Source of the DNA: Vitrella brassicaformis
Taxonomy: Eukaryota; Sar; Vitrellaceae
DNA length: 64,000 nucleotides
Assembly (NCBI GenBank): GCA_001179505.1
Contig: CDMY01000385.1
Coordinates: 237,405 to 301,404 of the forward strand
Direction of reading: 5' to 3'
This document shows, in pieces, positions 32,710-43,558 of the stretch. Position numbers and translations under genes: made by a program. How positions within the stretch are numbered: the stretch's first letter is position 1; each line of letters opens with the position of its first letter. The notes beneath the pieces were generated by a model. The model saw nothing but the letters and a program-made list of their open reading frames with translations. It made no database searches and had not been told where the DNA came from.

Positions 32710-35700
32710 ATGAGCACCTCTCTATCTTCGTCTCTCCATCCCAGCGGTACTCGGCTGGAGTATCTGGTGAAGGTGATCATCCATGACGTGCGGGATTTGG
32801 TCTTCAAGGAGGGCGACCAGACCGTCCTGCCGTCTCCCTATGTGGAGGTCAAGGTGCGGGACACAGTCAAGCGGACGTCCACCAAGCCGCAGACGGCCAC
32901 GACCTTTTACAATGAGATACTGTTATTCCAAGACCTGTCGCTGAGCAGCAAGGAGTTCAGCACCTCCACCATCGATGTCAGGGTGTACCACCAGTACATG
33001 TTCACCACGCCACTGGTCGGCCAGTATGTGGTGGCCTTCCCCGTGGCCTACGGCAGGCCCCAGCACTACATCCACCGCCAGTGGGTGCTGCTCTCACAGC
33101 CAGCGGGGGAACCCGGCGAGGTCAAGGTGAGTGAGGATGGATGGAAAGATGCCTCGCTGCATGCCGTCTCTCTGCCTGTCTCAATCAATCGCTGTCTCTT
33201 GTCTTGTCCAGGGCTATCTGCGTTTGAGTGTGGGTGTGTTTGGTCCGGGTGATGTGCTGCCGTCTGTCAAGGACACCGGAGCAGACGTCAGCCGAAACAA
33301 GCATCTGTTTGGCCGTTTTGTTCTCAGTGTTCCTCCTCGTGGCTGTTGCAGGAGGAGGGCGGCGCGGCTGCAGAGGCAGGCGGGGCGTCAGACATGCGAT
33401 TTGACGCCTACCAACTCAATGTAGGAGCACATGACCCCCGCCCACCCACCCCTACTTCCCGTGTCTGTCTCCTGCCTCCCTCCCTTGTGCAGGTCAACAT
33501 CCACCGCGCCCTGGACCTGCCTCGTGTGGAGGGTTTCCTGACGGCGATTAACCCCTTCGTGCAGGTCAAGTTCATGGGGCTGGTGTGCACCTCCGCCACG
33601 CTGTACGACAGCGTCAACCCTGAGTGGAATGAGACCATCCGAATACCCGTCATCGTGCCATGCATGGAGAGGGTGGTCGTGTGTGAGGTCTGGACACACC
33701 ACATATCACAAACCACCTTCATCGGCATCGACACCATCGCATTCGATCGACTCCTGGAGGAGCGCATGAAGCCGAGATGGACCAACCTCTACTGGCACCC
33801 GCCCGCTGCGGGTACGCGTATGCCAGCCAAGCTTTCTCTCAAGATCCATTGTCTTCGTTGGTATGTGTCGTCGCTTCAGGCATGTCGATGATGTTGGATC
33901 GGCTGGGTGCCCTGGCGCTTGGCAGCAAGGAGACATCGCAGCAGCCTGTCTACGCCGGCAGAATTCTCCTCTCAGCGTCGCTCCAGAAGACCACCACGCC
34001 ACAACGAAGTAAGCCAAATTGCACAAACTGAAAGAAGCCCACTTGTCTCCACTCTGATCCGCCACAACCTATGTGTGCAGCGTCTGCGCCGTGTCCTCGG
34101 GCTACCGATCCCCCCAGCCAGGAGTTCTGCATCTGGACTGACCTATACGAGGTGGCGGGGCTCGACGCGTTCTCGCCGACAGAGATAAAGGTCAGTAGCA
34201 CACATATGCAACACTTGATGGATCGTAAACGTCGGTCGGTGTCTCTTCCGTATGCAGGTAGAGGTGTGCATGGGTCCGGTGATTTGGCGGTCGCGGACGG
34301 TCAAGAAGGCAGACGAGGCGAGCTTTGTCTTCGACGATGCGGGAGGAAGGCTAGAGGAAAGGAAGATCGACCTGCCTGGTCGATACGTGAACGGACACCA
34401 AAAGGGACGCAAGCACGCTCGGCAATCATGCGTTCTTTATCTGTTTGGCAGAGCCATCTGAGGCCTTTGATTTGTGTCTGTACGTCATAGGGTCCTCATT
34501 CTTCAAAGGCACACAAAGGTGACTTCATGGTGGTCAGTATTCTTATTCTGCAGCCTTGTCTTGTGTCTCACTCAGGATCGCTTTCCTGCGGGTGCCCTTC
34601 GTGGAGGTGTTCAAGAGCGGCAGTGGGCCCAAATGGCACAGTTTGCAGCCCTACCAGGAGGGCTCGGCCGTCGAGGGCAGCATCCTGGTCAGCTTCTGCG
34701 CCATGGAGAGCAGCAAACAGCCCGTCAGGCGGGGGAGGGTCGCTTACAGCCGGACAAAGTAAGCAGACAGAGGGAGAGAGCCGGCGGGGCGGGGCGGGGC
34801 AGCTCCTTCATGACTGTTGCGATTGGTCCTTCTGTAGGTGGCTATTCCGTGTATATACCAAGCAGTGAACCTCCCCATTGCGGACATCGACGGGATGTCA
34901 AACCCCTACTGCAAGGTCACAACCCAAGTGACTCAACCAAGCAGTATCCCCGAATGCATTCCATTGTGCTGCAGGTGGTGTGCGGCGGTCGGTTAGCGCA
35001 GACCGCGTGCATTCAGGACACACAGAATCCCTGTTGGTGGTGGGCTGAGGAGTGGGAGGTCACACTACCCGAGAACCTCGACTACGCGAAGGATGTCACG
35101 GTGAGGGGTTGCGTCGCGTCAGCAGCAGTGAGACATGCAATTTAATATTGTTGTCTGTCTGTTCACTACAGGTAGACATATATGACCATTCGGGCATCGT
35201 TTCGAGCCACAACAAGCTGTGCGGGACCAAGTGAGTCAAGCCATGGGTGCAATAAGACAGACATGCTGCCTGAGGATCTTCCTGTGGGGTGGGGTGGGGT
35301 ATGTGTCTTGTCAGAGTGACGGTGACGACGATTCCCCGCGAGTGGGTGGATGAGCCCGTCTGGCTGAACCTCACTGCCCAATCATTCTTCTGCGATGTGA
35401 GAAAGAGGACGAGGCATGACGATGTAAACGCGCAACCTATATTATGTCTCGTGCAGACGAAGCTATTGTGCTGCTTTGAGCTGCTGCCGAAGGACGAAGA
35501 AGAGCGGTATCCGTTCTATCCAGAGATCCGTGTGAGAGGGGAAGCGTGACCACACCTCTGCTGCCTCTCAATGTGACTGTGGCCCTCTCATTTGCTTCAC
35601 CCAGCCCGAGACTCAGCTGTGGTACGTGGAGCTGCTGCTAATCGGTGTTCGGCTCAAGAAGGATGAGGGACGACAGCCGATGGTCGAGGTGCGGTACGAG

Positions 35701-38700
35701 CCTGACGAAGGATCGGCATGGACAGTCCGCACACGGCGGCCACTCAAGGGTCGGCCGGGGCAGCGCAACTTCAACTACCTGCAGATCTTCCAGACAGAGC
35801 TGTCACTGCCCAAGGACATTAACTACCAAAGGTACCTGGAGGTGGTCGTCATCGAGCCTGCGTCGGGCCTCAACCTCACCGACACCGTCCTGGGTGCCAC
35901 CTACATCCACCTCACCCCCTCACTGCCCGGACTGTCTCGCACTGCGAGAGAGAAATTGCGACAGACCTTCCGGCCGAAGACATACGAAGAGCTGAGACAT
36001 GAGAGCATTGCAGCCAAGAAGGTATGGATGGGTACATGTGTCGTCTCTACTCTTTGTGCTGTAATGTACTCGCCTCTTCGTGCTGCAGAGGGACGTTGAG
36101 AAAGGTGCCGAGGAGGCCGATGGTGAGGAATTCGAGCTGCCAGGAAATGACGAAGAAAAACTCAAAGAGCTTGAGGTACATACATATACGCAACTCCGCC
36201 ACATGGTCGGTTCCCATGCATATATTGATGCTGTGGTCTGCAGGTCTGCAGGCAAGAGGGCCGTTATCTCCCGATAGAGAACCCGAAGCTCTTGAACACC
36301 CGCTTCATCGGCCAGGGTGAGTTCGTCAAGCGACGGCAGCCAGGCACGTTCGTTGTCAGCGGAGAAAAGCAATGCGATGTGAGCCACTGGATAGAACGCT
36401 GCGCTGTCCTTAGACAGAGCAATCGATAGATGTGCTCCGTCTTAGGCGGAGGCGTTTGATGCTCAACTGACGGCATTTGAGTGGCCGGTGGAGATGGCAA
36501 GCCCATCTCTCGCAGCCACGCCCAGCATCGAACGCCCCGAGCTGGCGAATGTGCTTGAGAGCGATCTGCCTGGCGAGCTGTGCCCCTTCCAGGTGGCCTA
36601 CTTCGCAAGGGCCTCTCAGGGCGGCTGCTGGCTTTGGGTGAGTGGGTGCCGGAGACAGTCGGCTATCTCCTCTACAACTGCAAGATCAGCGAGGAGGGCT
36701 TCAACGAGTACGAGGAAGACGATGTCATGAAGGCTTTCCCAGCGAGCACTGGCGGCAAGCAAGACGCGGTTCGCCCATCCACTGCCGAGACGACCGCATC
36801 GTGGTTTGGGAGCTTTATGGGGTTCGCCAGCAGCGGCGCAGTGCCAAAATCTGACCATCACACAGACGAGGAAGCAGCTTCTCAGCAGATGGGTGAAGAT
36901 GAAGGGCAGAACGAAACGAGCGAAGAGAGTGGGAACGAGGCGGCCAACACGGCAAGGAGCAAGGTGGCGTTCGCTGCGCCCAGCGAGTCTCGTGTGCCGA
37001 CGAAGCGGCGGAAGGACCAGAGCATGTTCGACAGGCTGGATGAGCTGGAGGGAGACTGGAACAAACTCAAGGCTCACATACGGGAGAGCGCTGAGTTCAT
37101 CCTCCGGGTCTATCTGCTGTCGGCCCACGGCCTGACCTGCAGCTCACACAAGCCCTCTGTCTACCCTATGTAAGTAAGCTAGCGAGACCAAGAAGGAGGG
37201 AGGGTTGCCATGACACGTCAGGGATTGTTTTGGTTTGTTCTGTCAGAGTGTCGAATCTGGAGGAGACTTTTGTGCAGACTTCAGTCAAGGAGGACGAGGG
37301 CGTCTTCTTTATCAACGACACCAGATACGCCAGGAAACAGGGCATCGAGCCAGGTAGAAGGACACACAGGCATACGAAGGCACCGCCGGCTCCCCCGTCT
37401 GCTTGCGTTGCGTGGGCATCAGAGTTTCAGAAGTGCTATGTCCTCAACTGTTCGTTCCCCGAGTGCGCGACCCTCCAGATCCGCCTGATGAAGCGCAATA
37501 CCCTGCTCTATGAGGAAGAGATCGGTCGGACCACCATCGACTTGGAGCGCCGATGGTTCAACGTCAAGTGGCAGAAATGGATGGAGGACAACAAGGTGCC
37601 CATCGAGGCACGGCCGCTGCTGCTCGTGACGACCGGCAGCGCGGGGAGCGACGAGGGCGGGCTGACTGTCGCCCGAGGGGCACTTCGTTTGTGGGTTGAA
37701 ATACTCATGAAGCAGCAGGTGGCCAAGCGGCCAATCGAGGCCCTCCCGAGCCCTGATCCCGAAGAGTGGGAACTGAGGGTGAGAAGACGATGAAACTGGC
37801 TGGCGAAGCTGTGCACTACTTGTTTCTGTCTCAGGCAGTGGTTTGGCGAGTGAAGAATGTCAGAAAGGAGAACCAGGACTCCGTATGTATCTTCGTCAAG
37901 GGGTCGTATACGAACGACACCAACCACAGCCTTGAGCAGGTGTGGAACGTTTCCCTTCCTCGGACACCGCCAGCATGCCTCAATCAATGTGCATTTGAGT
38001 GTCGTGTGTCTCTCTTCTCTTATGCAGACGACCGACACGCATTACAATTCCAAGGACGGCACTGGCCAGTTCAACTGGCGGTGGGTGTTTCGCGTAACGA
38101 GCCCCTCCGTCTACCCCGTCCTCAAGGTGCAGCTGTGGGAGTGGGGCCTCACGGGGTCCGCACCGCTCTCGGAGACTACCATCGACCTCACTGCAGACCT
38201 CGCAAGAGTAAACGGCAGCCAGCATGGACACAGACACAAAGCCGACACTTCACACACTCTGCACTGCAATGTGTGTCGCGTCAGGCTAAGCGCAGCAAAG
38301 CGTCGCTGCACAAGGAGAGGACATGGGTTCACTGCACTCACCCAGCGTACCCAGGAGAGGTAGGCAGAGCAAGACATTTGTCTCATGTCTCACCTGACGA
38401 CAGACAAATGTGTGGATGCAGTCCCGCGGGTCAGTGGAGCTGGAGCTGTGGTACGTGCCGGGCGATGTGGGGCTCCACAACCCTGTGGGAAGAGGTTGGG
38501 AGGAGCCCAACAGGGATCCCTACCTCGAGCATGTCACCGAGAACCGGGACTACCTCAACACTGCCGCCCTCCTCAAGTCAGTCACTCATGTGATGGATGC
38601 TGTGTGTCTCGATGAAATCACGCGCTGGTGGATTCTGTCGTCTGCGTGTCTTGATTGTTGCACTCACTAGGACGGTGGGTGACATCGCCGGCACAGTGGT

Positions 38701-38872
38701 CGCGGGCGCAAAGTGGATGACAATCGCATATGTAAGACGAAAATACACTTCGGTGGTCGGGGCTGGAAGGAGCGACAAACTCTCTTGTGTCTCTATTTAC
38801 ATCCGCAGATAGTGGCTGCCTGGGCTGGGGGTGCCGTTTTACATCGTCATGCTGGTCCAGACTCTTAAATGA
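32710..38872 (+). CDS. Ferlin family C2-domain membrane protein
   Basis: About 25 exons from ATG 32710 give roughly 1,460 residues with several C2 domains. The first C2 starts at LEYLVKVIIHDVRDL. Others include VNIHRALDLPRVEGFLTAIN, VNLPIADIDGMSNPYCKV and a late FNWRWVFRVTSPSVYPVLKV that matches the ferlin NWRF signature. The end (VPFYIVMLVQTLK) is a single C-terminal membrane anchor. Ferlins act in calcium-triggered membrane fusion, and apicomplexan ferlins act in secretory organelle release. The last acceptor is set at gatag before TGG; using the cag six bases earlier gives a different, less hydrophobic tail. At two points, near 34855 and 36625, homologous sequence continues in another frame, so the locus carries apparent indels. 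Exon borders near 34378-34576 are uncertain. Confidence 0.82.
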
Positions 38873-39167
38873 ACTGAATGAACCGAACGGTGTGCGTGAT
38901 AGTGATGCGTCTTGGTCTAGCTACGATTCCTTGAATAAAGAAAGAGACAATTGACGAAAGAGAGCTGTACTGTGTGCATTGATTGATATCAACAGATAAA
39001 TCAGCCAGCGTGCTGTCGTGTCCTCACAGCCACATGTACACACAATGATTGATAAAGGACACACAGCACGTGAAGTATAAGGCACGTCCATGCTCATCAG
39101 ATAGATACAAATAAACCCGACGAATAGAGGCCAGGCCCACAGACTCCATCAATGAGTGGCTGTCTAG
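38873..39167. other. Convergent intergenic region
   Basis: 295 bp, AT-richer than its surroundings, between ferlin and the GT31 gene. Nothing recognised. Confidence 0.5.
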
Positions 39168-41081
39168 CTAGCATAGACGAAAGGCCTCGTGTATCGCCAC
39201 CATATCAGCGGGCTTCTTGACCCAGTGGATCAACGTGTAAGACGTCTCACACAGCGCCCTGCTCCGACTTGACGGTTGGACCACATCCATTGTCGCTTTC
39301 CTATTCCTCCTCGAATGTCGCAAGGACATCTTCTCTGCGCGGGTGAAGGGCTTGAGGAGGGCGGACAAGAAGGCGTGGATCGGTCGGCCACGAAAGAAAG
39401 CCCTGTCCACGTCATGGCACGTGCACAGCGATAAAGGGAGCCTGTGGTCAGTCAGAGACAAAGTAGATAGAATACATCCATGACATGAGCCGTATGCACA
39501 CTACACTTGTTGAGAGTGAGGTGGGGGCTGGGCTCACTTGTTCAGGTTGAGTGGTGTCAGCCAGGTGCCCACTGTCGCATCCTCCATCGAGAAGAACTTG
39601 AGACCAACCTGCACACAAACAGCAGCCCACAACGGACGCAGTGGATGGCATGCCGTCGCATCCCATCCACTCCCACCGACCCCAATCTGACTTACCTTTC
39701 TGTCCATGTCGATGAGCAGCTCCGCGACATCCCTCGACAGCCCATAGCCGGCCCCCTGCGCGAATGCCGGCCACAGCTGCAGCCCCGTGTGCAGGTAGTA
39801 CTCCCGAGCATAGTACTTGCTGTACCACTCCAGATGCACAGGGCTCTCCACTGTGAAGAACCCCACCCACAGCCGATCCAGTGACCCACGCTGCGACTCG
39901 GTCAGGAGGGAGCTCATGAGCCGCGGCAGGTGGAGGTATGAGTCGTCGTCAGTCTTGAAGATGATCTGGCAGTCGGTGTCCTGTGAGGCCCACTGGAAGA
40001 TTCGCCAGGTTTTCCGCAGGATCTGCTCGTAGCCCTCGCCCGTCTCAGCGCCATTATCCGTTAGGTAGATGATGTCGCCGTGCTGCTGCGCCTCGGCCAT
40101 TACCCTCGCCGCCACGTCGTCACTCAGTGCAGACTCGTTTGTCGGCGGCCGGTCGAGAACGAAGACGGTCTTAGAGTGGCCGATGACCGTGTCGCCCCAC
40201 CATGCCTCCCTGCTCGCCCACGTCGCCCGAATGGCGTCGCGCAGATGGAAGTTGCTCGCACGGCTGAGAATCCCGACCCCCACTAAACACGAGTAGGTAT
40301 CGGCCAAAGCGTCCTCAAGCTCGACAAGAGATCTCCCATGTGCAGCGGTTCGATGCGGCCCTCTGTGTGGCGAGTGGACGAATGACGCATCCAGGTGGTC
40401 GAGGACGCTCCCCATGTTCTTGGATGGCGTCAGCATGGCTTGGCTGCGGAACCATCGCTCCAACGACACCCATGACGCTTGCAGAGATGAGACTAGAGGA
40501 ATGCCGACCCGGCGGGAAGCTTTCTCCACCACCGGTGCAGCTGCCGGGGCCGCCAGAGGCCTCGGGATGCCATTATCTCCGTCAGAAAATCCCTCCTCAG
40601 ACGCTGTAGTTGTCCCCAGTCCTAGCCACAAGACCACGAGTATAAGACCAAGTGCGGACAGACAGCTGACGACCACCAGCAGCCTCAGGCCCTTCTGTGG
40701 ACATCTCGCAGGCACCGGCCCGCCGACCCTCACCCACACTCGCCAACACGCCCGCATGCTGCGCTCCCACGGCGAGTCAGCGGCACTCTTGTGCTCATCA
40801 GGGTCATCTTGAGTGCCGTCCGCACACACCTGATGAGGTCTCTTCTTGCGCTGGATGCCGACGACGCTTCCAAAGGGGCTCTGCATCAACTGAGCAGGCA
40901 TGGAGTGCTGTGCATGCCCTCGCGGGTCGGAGGGCCTTGAAAACGGCGGACGACGAAAGCAGGGGACCTCGGGATCTACTGTTGCCGCATCGTCGATGCC
41001 TGGTTGCGGACCTGCAGAGTCTGAGAGCGGTGGCATCGGCAGATGAAAGAGATGACTGGCTGCTGATGCGGTGTCCTCCAT
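39168..41081 (-). CDS. GT31-type beta-1,3-glycosyltransferase, type II membrane protein
   Basis: Three exons (39696-41081, 39538-39608, 39168-39441) close in frame to 576 residues. A cytosolic head of about 130 residues precedes one transmembrane segment (about 132-155, LLVVVSCLSALGLILVV). The lumenal domain has the galactosyltransferase family 31 order: VGILSRASNFHLRDAIRATW, TVFVLDRP, GDIIYLTDNGAETGEGYEQI, IIFKTDDDSYLH with the DDD metal site, YGLSRDVAELL, and MEDATVGTWL. It probably adds a beta-1,3-linked sugar in the Golgi; donor and acceptor cannot be told from sequence. The ATG at 41081 is the first in frame. Confidence 0.9.
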
Positions 41082-41351
41082 GCATAAGCATCCCCTTGGC
41101 TGTGCAGTCGAGAAACCGCTGCTGGGCAGATCCACTCAGCTAAGCTCGCAGATGGTGCTGCTCGTGTGTTGAGCAAAAATGGCATCAACGGTGTTGACGC
41201 AGCCACGGCAGTGCTAAGCTTGCTGTGCTGAAGACGAATCTTGCCTCTGTCTTTCTCTTTGACCCCCGCATCTACTCATCACAGAAGATCTCTGGTCGCA
41301 GCACGTGCCGTATCCCCTTCTGGCCCTCCAGCGCAACTCAACTCATCGCTC
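41082..41351. promoter_or_regulatory. Divergent promoter interval, GT31 / ASCC1-like
   Basis: 270 bp with one octamer (41143-41150) on the GT31 strand, 62 bp before its ATG. Confidence 0.55.
41143..41150 (-). promoter_or_regulatory. TGCGAGCT octamer
   Basis: Exact copy 62 bp before the GT31 ATG. Confidence 0.55.
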
Positions 41352-42899
41352 ATGAGTGATCTGGAGTGTTTCACCTTTCCCAAGTACGAAACCAAGAAGA
41401 TAGGCGGCGGCAACTATCGCCTCATCGTGCTCGACCCAGCCCTCGCTCACTACAACGTCCGCAAGTGGACTGGCAGACGGGGCGCATCGGAATTCGCCGG
41501 CGAGCAGCCTGACCTTCCTGCACCAGCGAGAGGTCGGCCTGCTGGAGATGTGCGGTGGGACGATGAGATAGATGAGGATGTGGAGGGCGTGGAGCAGGAG
41601 GGCGACCAGTGGATCTGCCGCGTACATGCCCTCCCGGAGACAAGAGGCGCGGTAAGTCCGACCAACAATACGCGCCATGGAAGCGAAGCACTCATCGCAT
41701 CGTGTGTGACGCTTTCTGTGCCCTTCGTTCGTGTGTGTATCATTCAGATAGTGGGCAAGCAGGGGCAGCGGCGCAAGAGGCTGGAGGAGGCCAACCAGGT
41801 CCGCATCAAGATCCCCGGCCCAGATGCGTCTGCAGACGAGCCGGTGGTTATCACAGCGCCCATGAAGGAGTCGGTCCTGTCAGCCAAGGCCGAGGTAGAG
41901 ATCATCATCGAGCGTGAGATGGACCGCCTGCCCTACACACACTTCATTTCCCTCCCACTCACCGGCGGCGACGTCGTCTCACGAGTGGAAAAGTGGCAGC
42001 AGGACGCCATGCGCCGCGGCTACCGCAGCATCGACGGGAGCCTCTTCATGCCTGCGAGGCGGCTTCACTTTACTGTGTGCATGCTGCGGCTGCACACTCA
42101 GGCGCAGGTGGACAAATGCGCCCAGCTGCTCCAATCGCTGTCCAAGGACATATATGACGCCGTCAACACCAGGACGGTGCTGGTGCGGCTCAAGGGCTTG
42201 TTCATCCTCAATGACGATCCATCCAGGTGGGTTGGGTGAGCGACACACACAGATGTTCTCTGTTTGTGCTGTCACGTCACTTGTGTCATCCATCCATCCA
42301 TCCATCTGTCTGTCAGTGTGGACGTGGTGTACACGGGCGACCGTGAGAAGAAGGAGGTGCAGCAGCGCATCAACGCCATGTGTGACGTCATCTTCAAGGC
42401 CCTCATCCACGAGGGCCTCACGTCGCCGAGCGAGCTGCACCGGCAGCGGCTGCTCGACACATCTGGCACCTCAGCACACCTCAACCTCCACGCCACACTC
42501 ATCAACACCAAATACAGATACAAAAAGGTCAGCCTGGCAGGCACCGAACACATCCTCTCTGCATCAATCGCATCATGGATGTCCCTGCTCTTCTCTCTCT
42601 CTGTGTGTCGTCAGGCCGCCGTGCCGCCGCCCTCTCCCTCCCCGGATGCTGAGTATGCGGATGACCCAGACTGCTCGCAGCCCACCCGCGGCCGCACCAA
42701 TCGACCTCGCGGCAGAGGGGGCGGCCCGCCCTCCGCCATGCCGCCAGGAGAGCCCATCGATGCCACCGGGCTGCTGCGGGACTTCGCCAATGCGGTGGAC
42801 TATGGTGAGGTGCGTGTGCCTGGTGTGCATCTGTCGAGGCTGGATGCATTTGACGAGTCAGGGTACTATGAGAAGGTCGCCGCTGTGGCACTGCCTTAG
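41352..42899 (+). CDS. ASCC1: ASCC1-like protein: KH plus 2H phosphoesterase (AKAP7-like) domain
   Basis: Four exons (41352-41651, 41748-42226, 42317-42527, 42615-42899) close in frame to 424 residues. A KH-type segment (IVGKQGQRRKRLEEANQVRI) is followed by the AKAP7/ligT-like fold, with THFISLPL and two H-x-T/S-type motifs, LHFTVCML and NLHATLINT. That order is diagnostic of ASCC1, a subunit of the activating signal cointegrator complex acting in transcription and alkylation-damage repair. An Arg/Gly/Pro-rich insert (RGRTNRPRGRGG) lies near the C-terminus, before the final VHLSRLDAFDESGYYEKV, also typical of the family. Confidence 0.9.
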
Positions 42900-43558
42900 T
42901 GCAGTGCATGCATGTGTGTGTGTGCCGTGAGCAAGCCTTTATGCTGACAGGGGTGTTTTGTGTTGAAGTTGCCTATGAGATTTGATGGTCTTATCGTGCC
43001 GCACGCTTTGGATTATATCGTTGGACCTCATAAGATCGCTCTGCAGTGTCTGTCTGCTCTTCTTTTCGTCTGATTCGTCGTGGGACACGATGAAAGTCTC
43101 TCTCATTCGACGCAGGCTTGCTTGCTTTGTTTCTGTCTATGTATCGATGTATCTATCTCGCTGCTGGTCGTTCTGTTGTCATATTCACTGCTGGCTTTCC
43201 TTGTCTTTGCACTGCACGCGGCCATTTCCTCCCTCCCTCCCTCCCTCCCTCCCTCCCTCCCCATCCATCCAGACAGCCAGACAGCCAGGCAGGAGAGCTG
43301 GCAGCCAGGGAGAGGAAAGTGAAGAGGAAGAGAGCAAAGTGGCGAAGGAACGCACACACATCCATTCATTCACCCGCATCCATCCATCCATCCATGCCAC
43401 ACACGTAAGTAACACGCAATCCCCGCATCCATTCCCTCCCCTCTCCCTAGACCGCACCGTCTCAAACGCAAAACATCCACCCCACACCGCACCAGTCACG
43501 CCATTACTTGGGCGACGGCCGATGGTGCACGGCCGGCCCGTGATGGCCACCGACAGGG
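42900..43558. other. Convergent intergenic region
   Basis: 659 bp, with a (CTCC)n tract at about 43225-43260 and CCAT repeats. No gene recognised. The Gln-rich gene could end in this stretch in another frame. Confidence 0.5.
43225..43260. repeat. (CTCC)n tract
   Basis: About nine tandem CTCC units between convergent genes. Confidence 0.85.
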
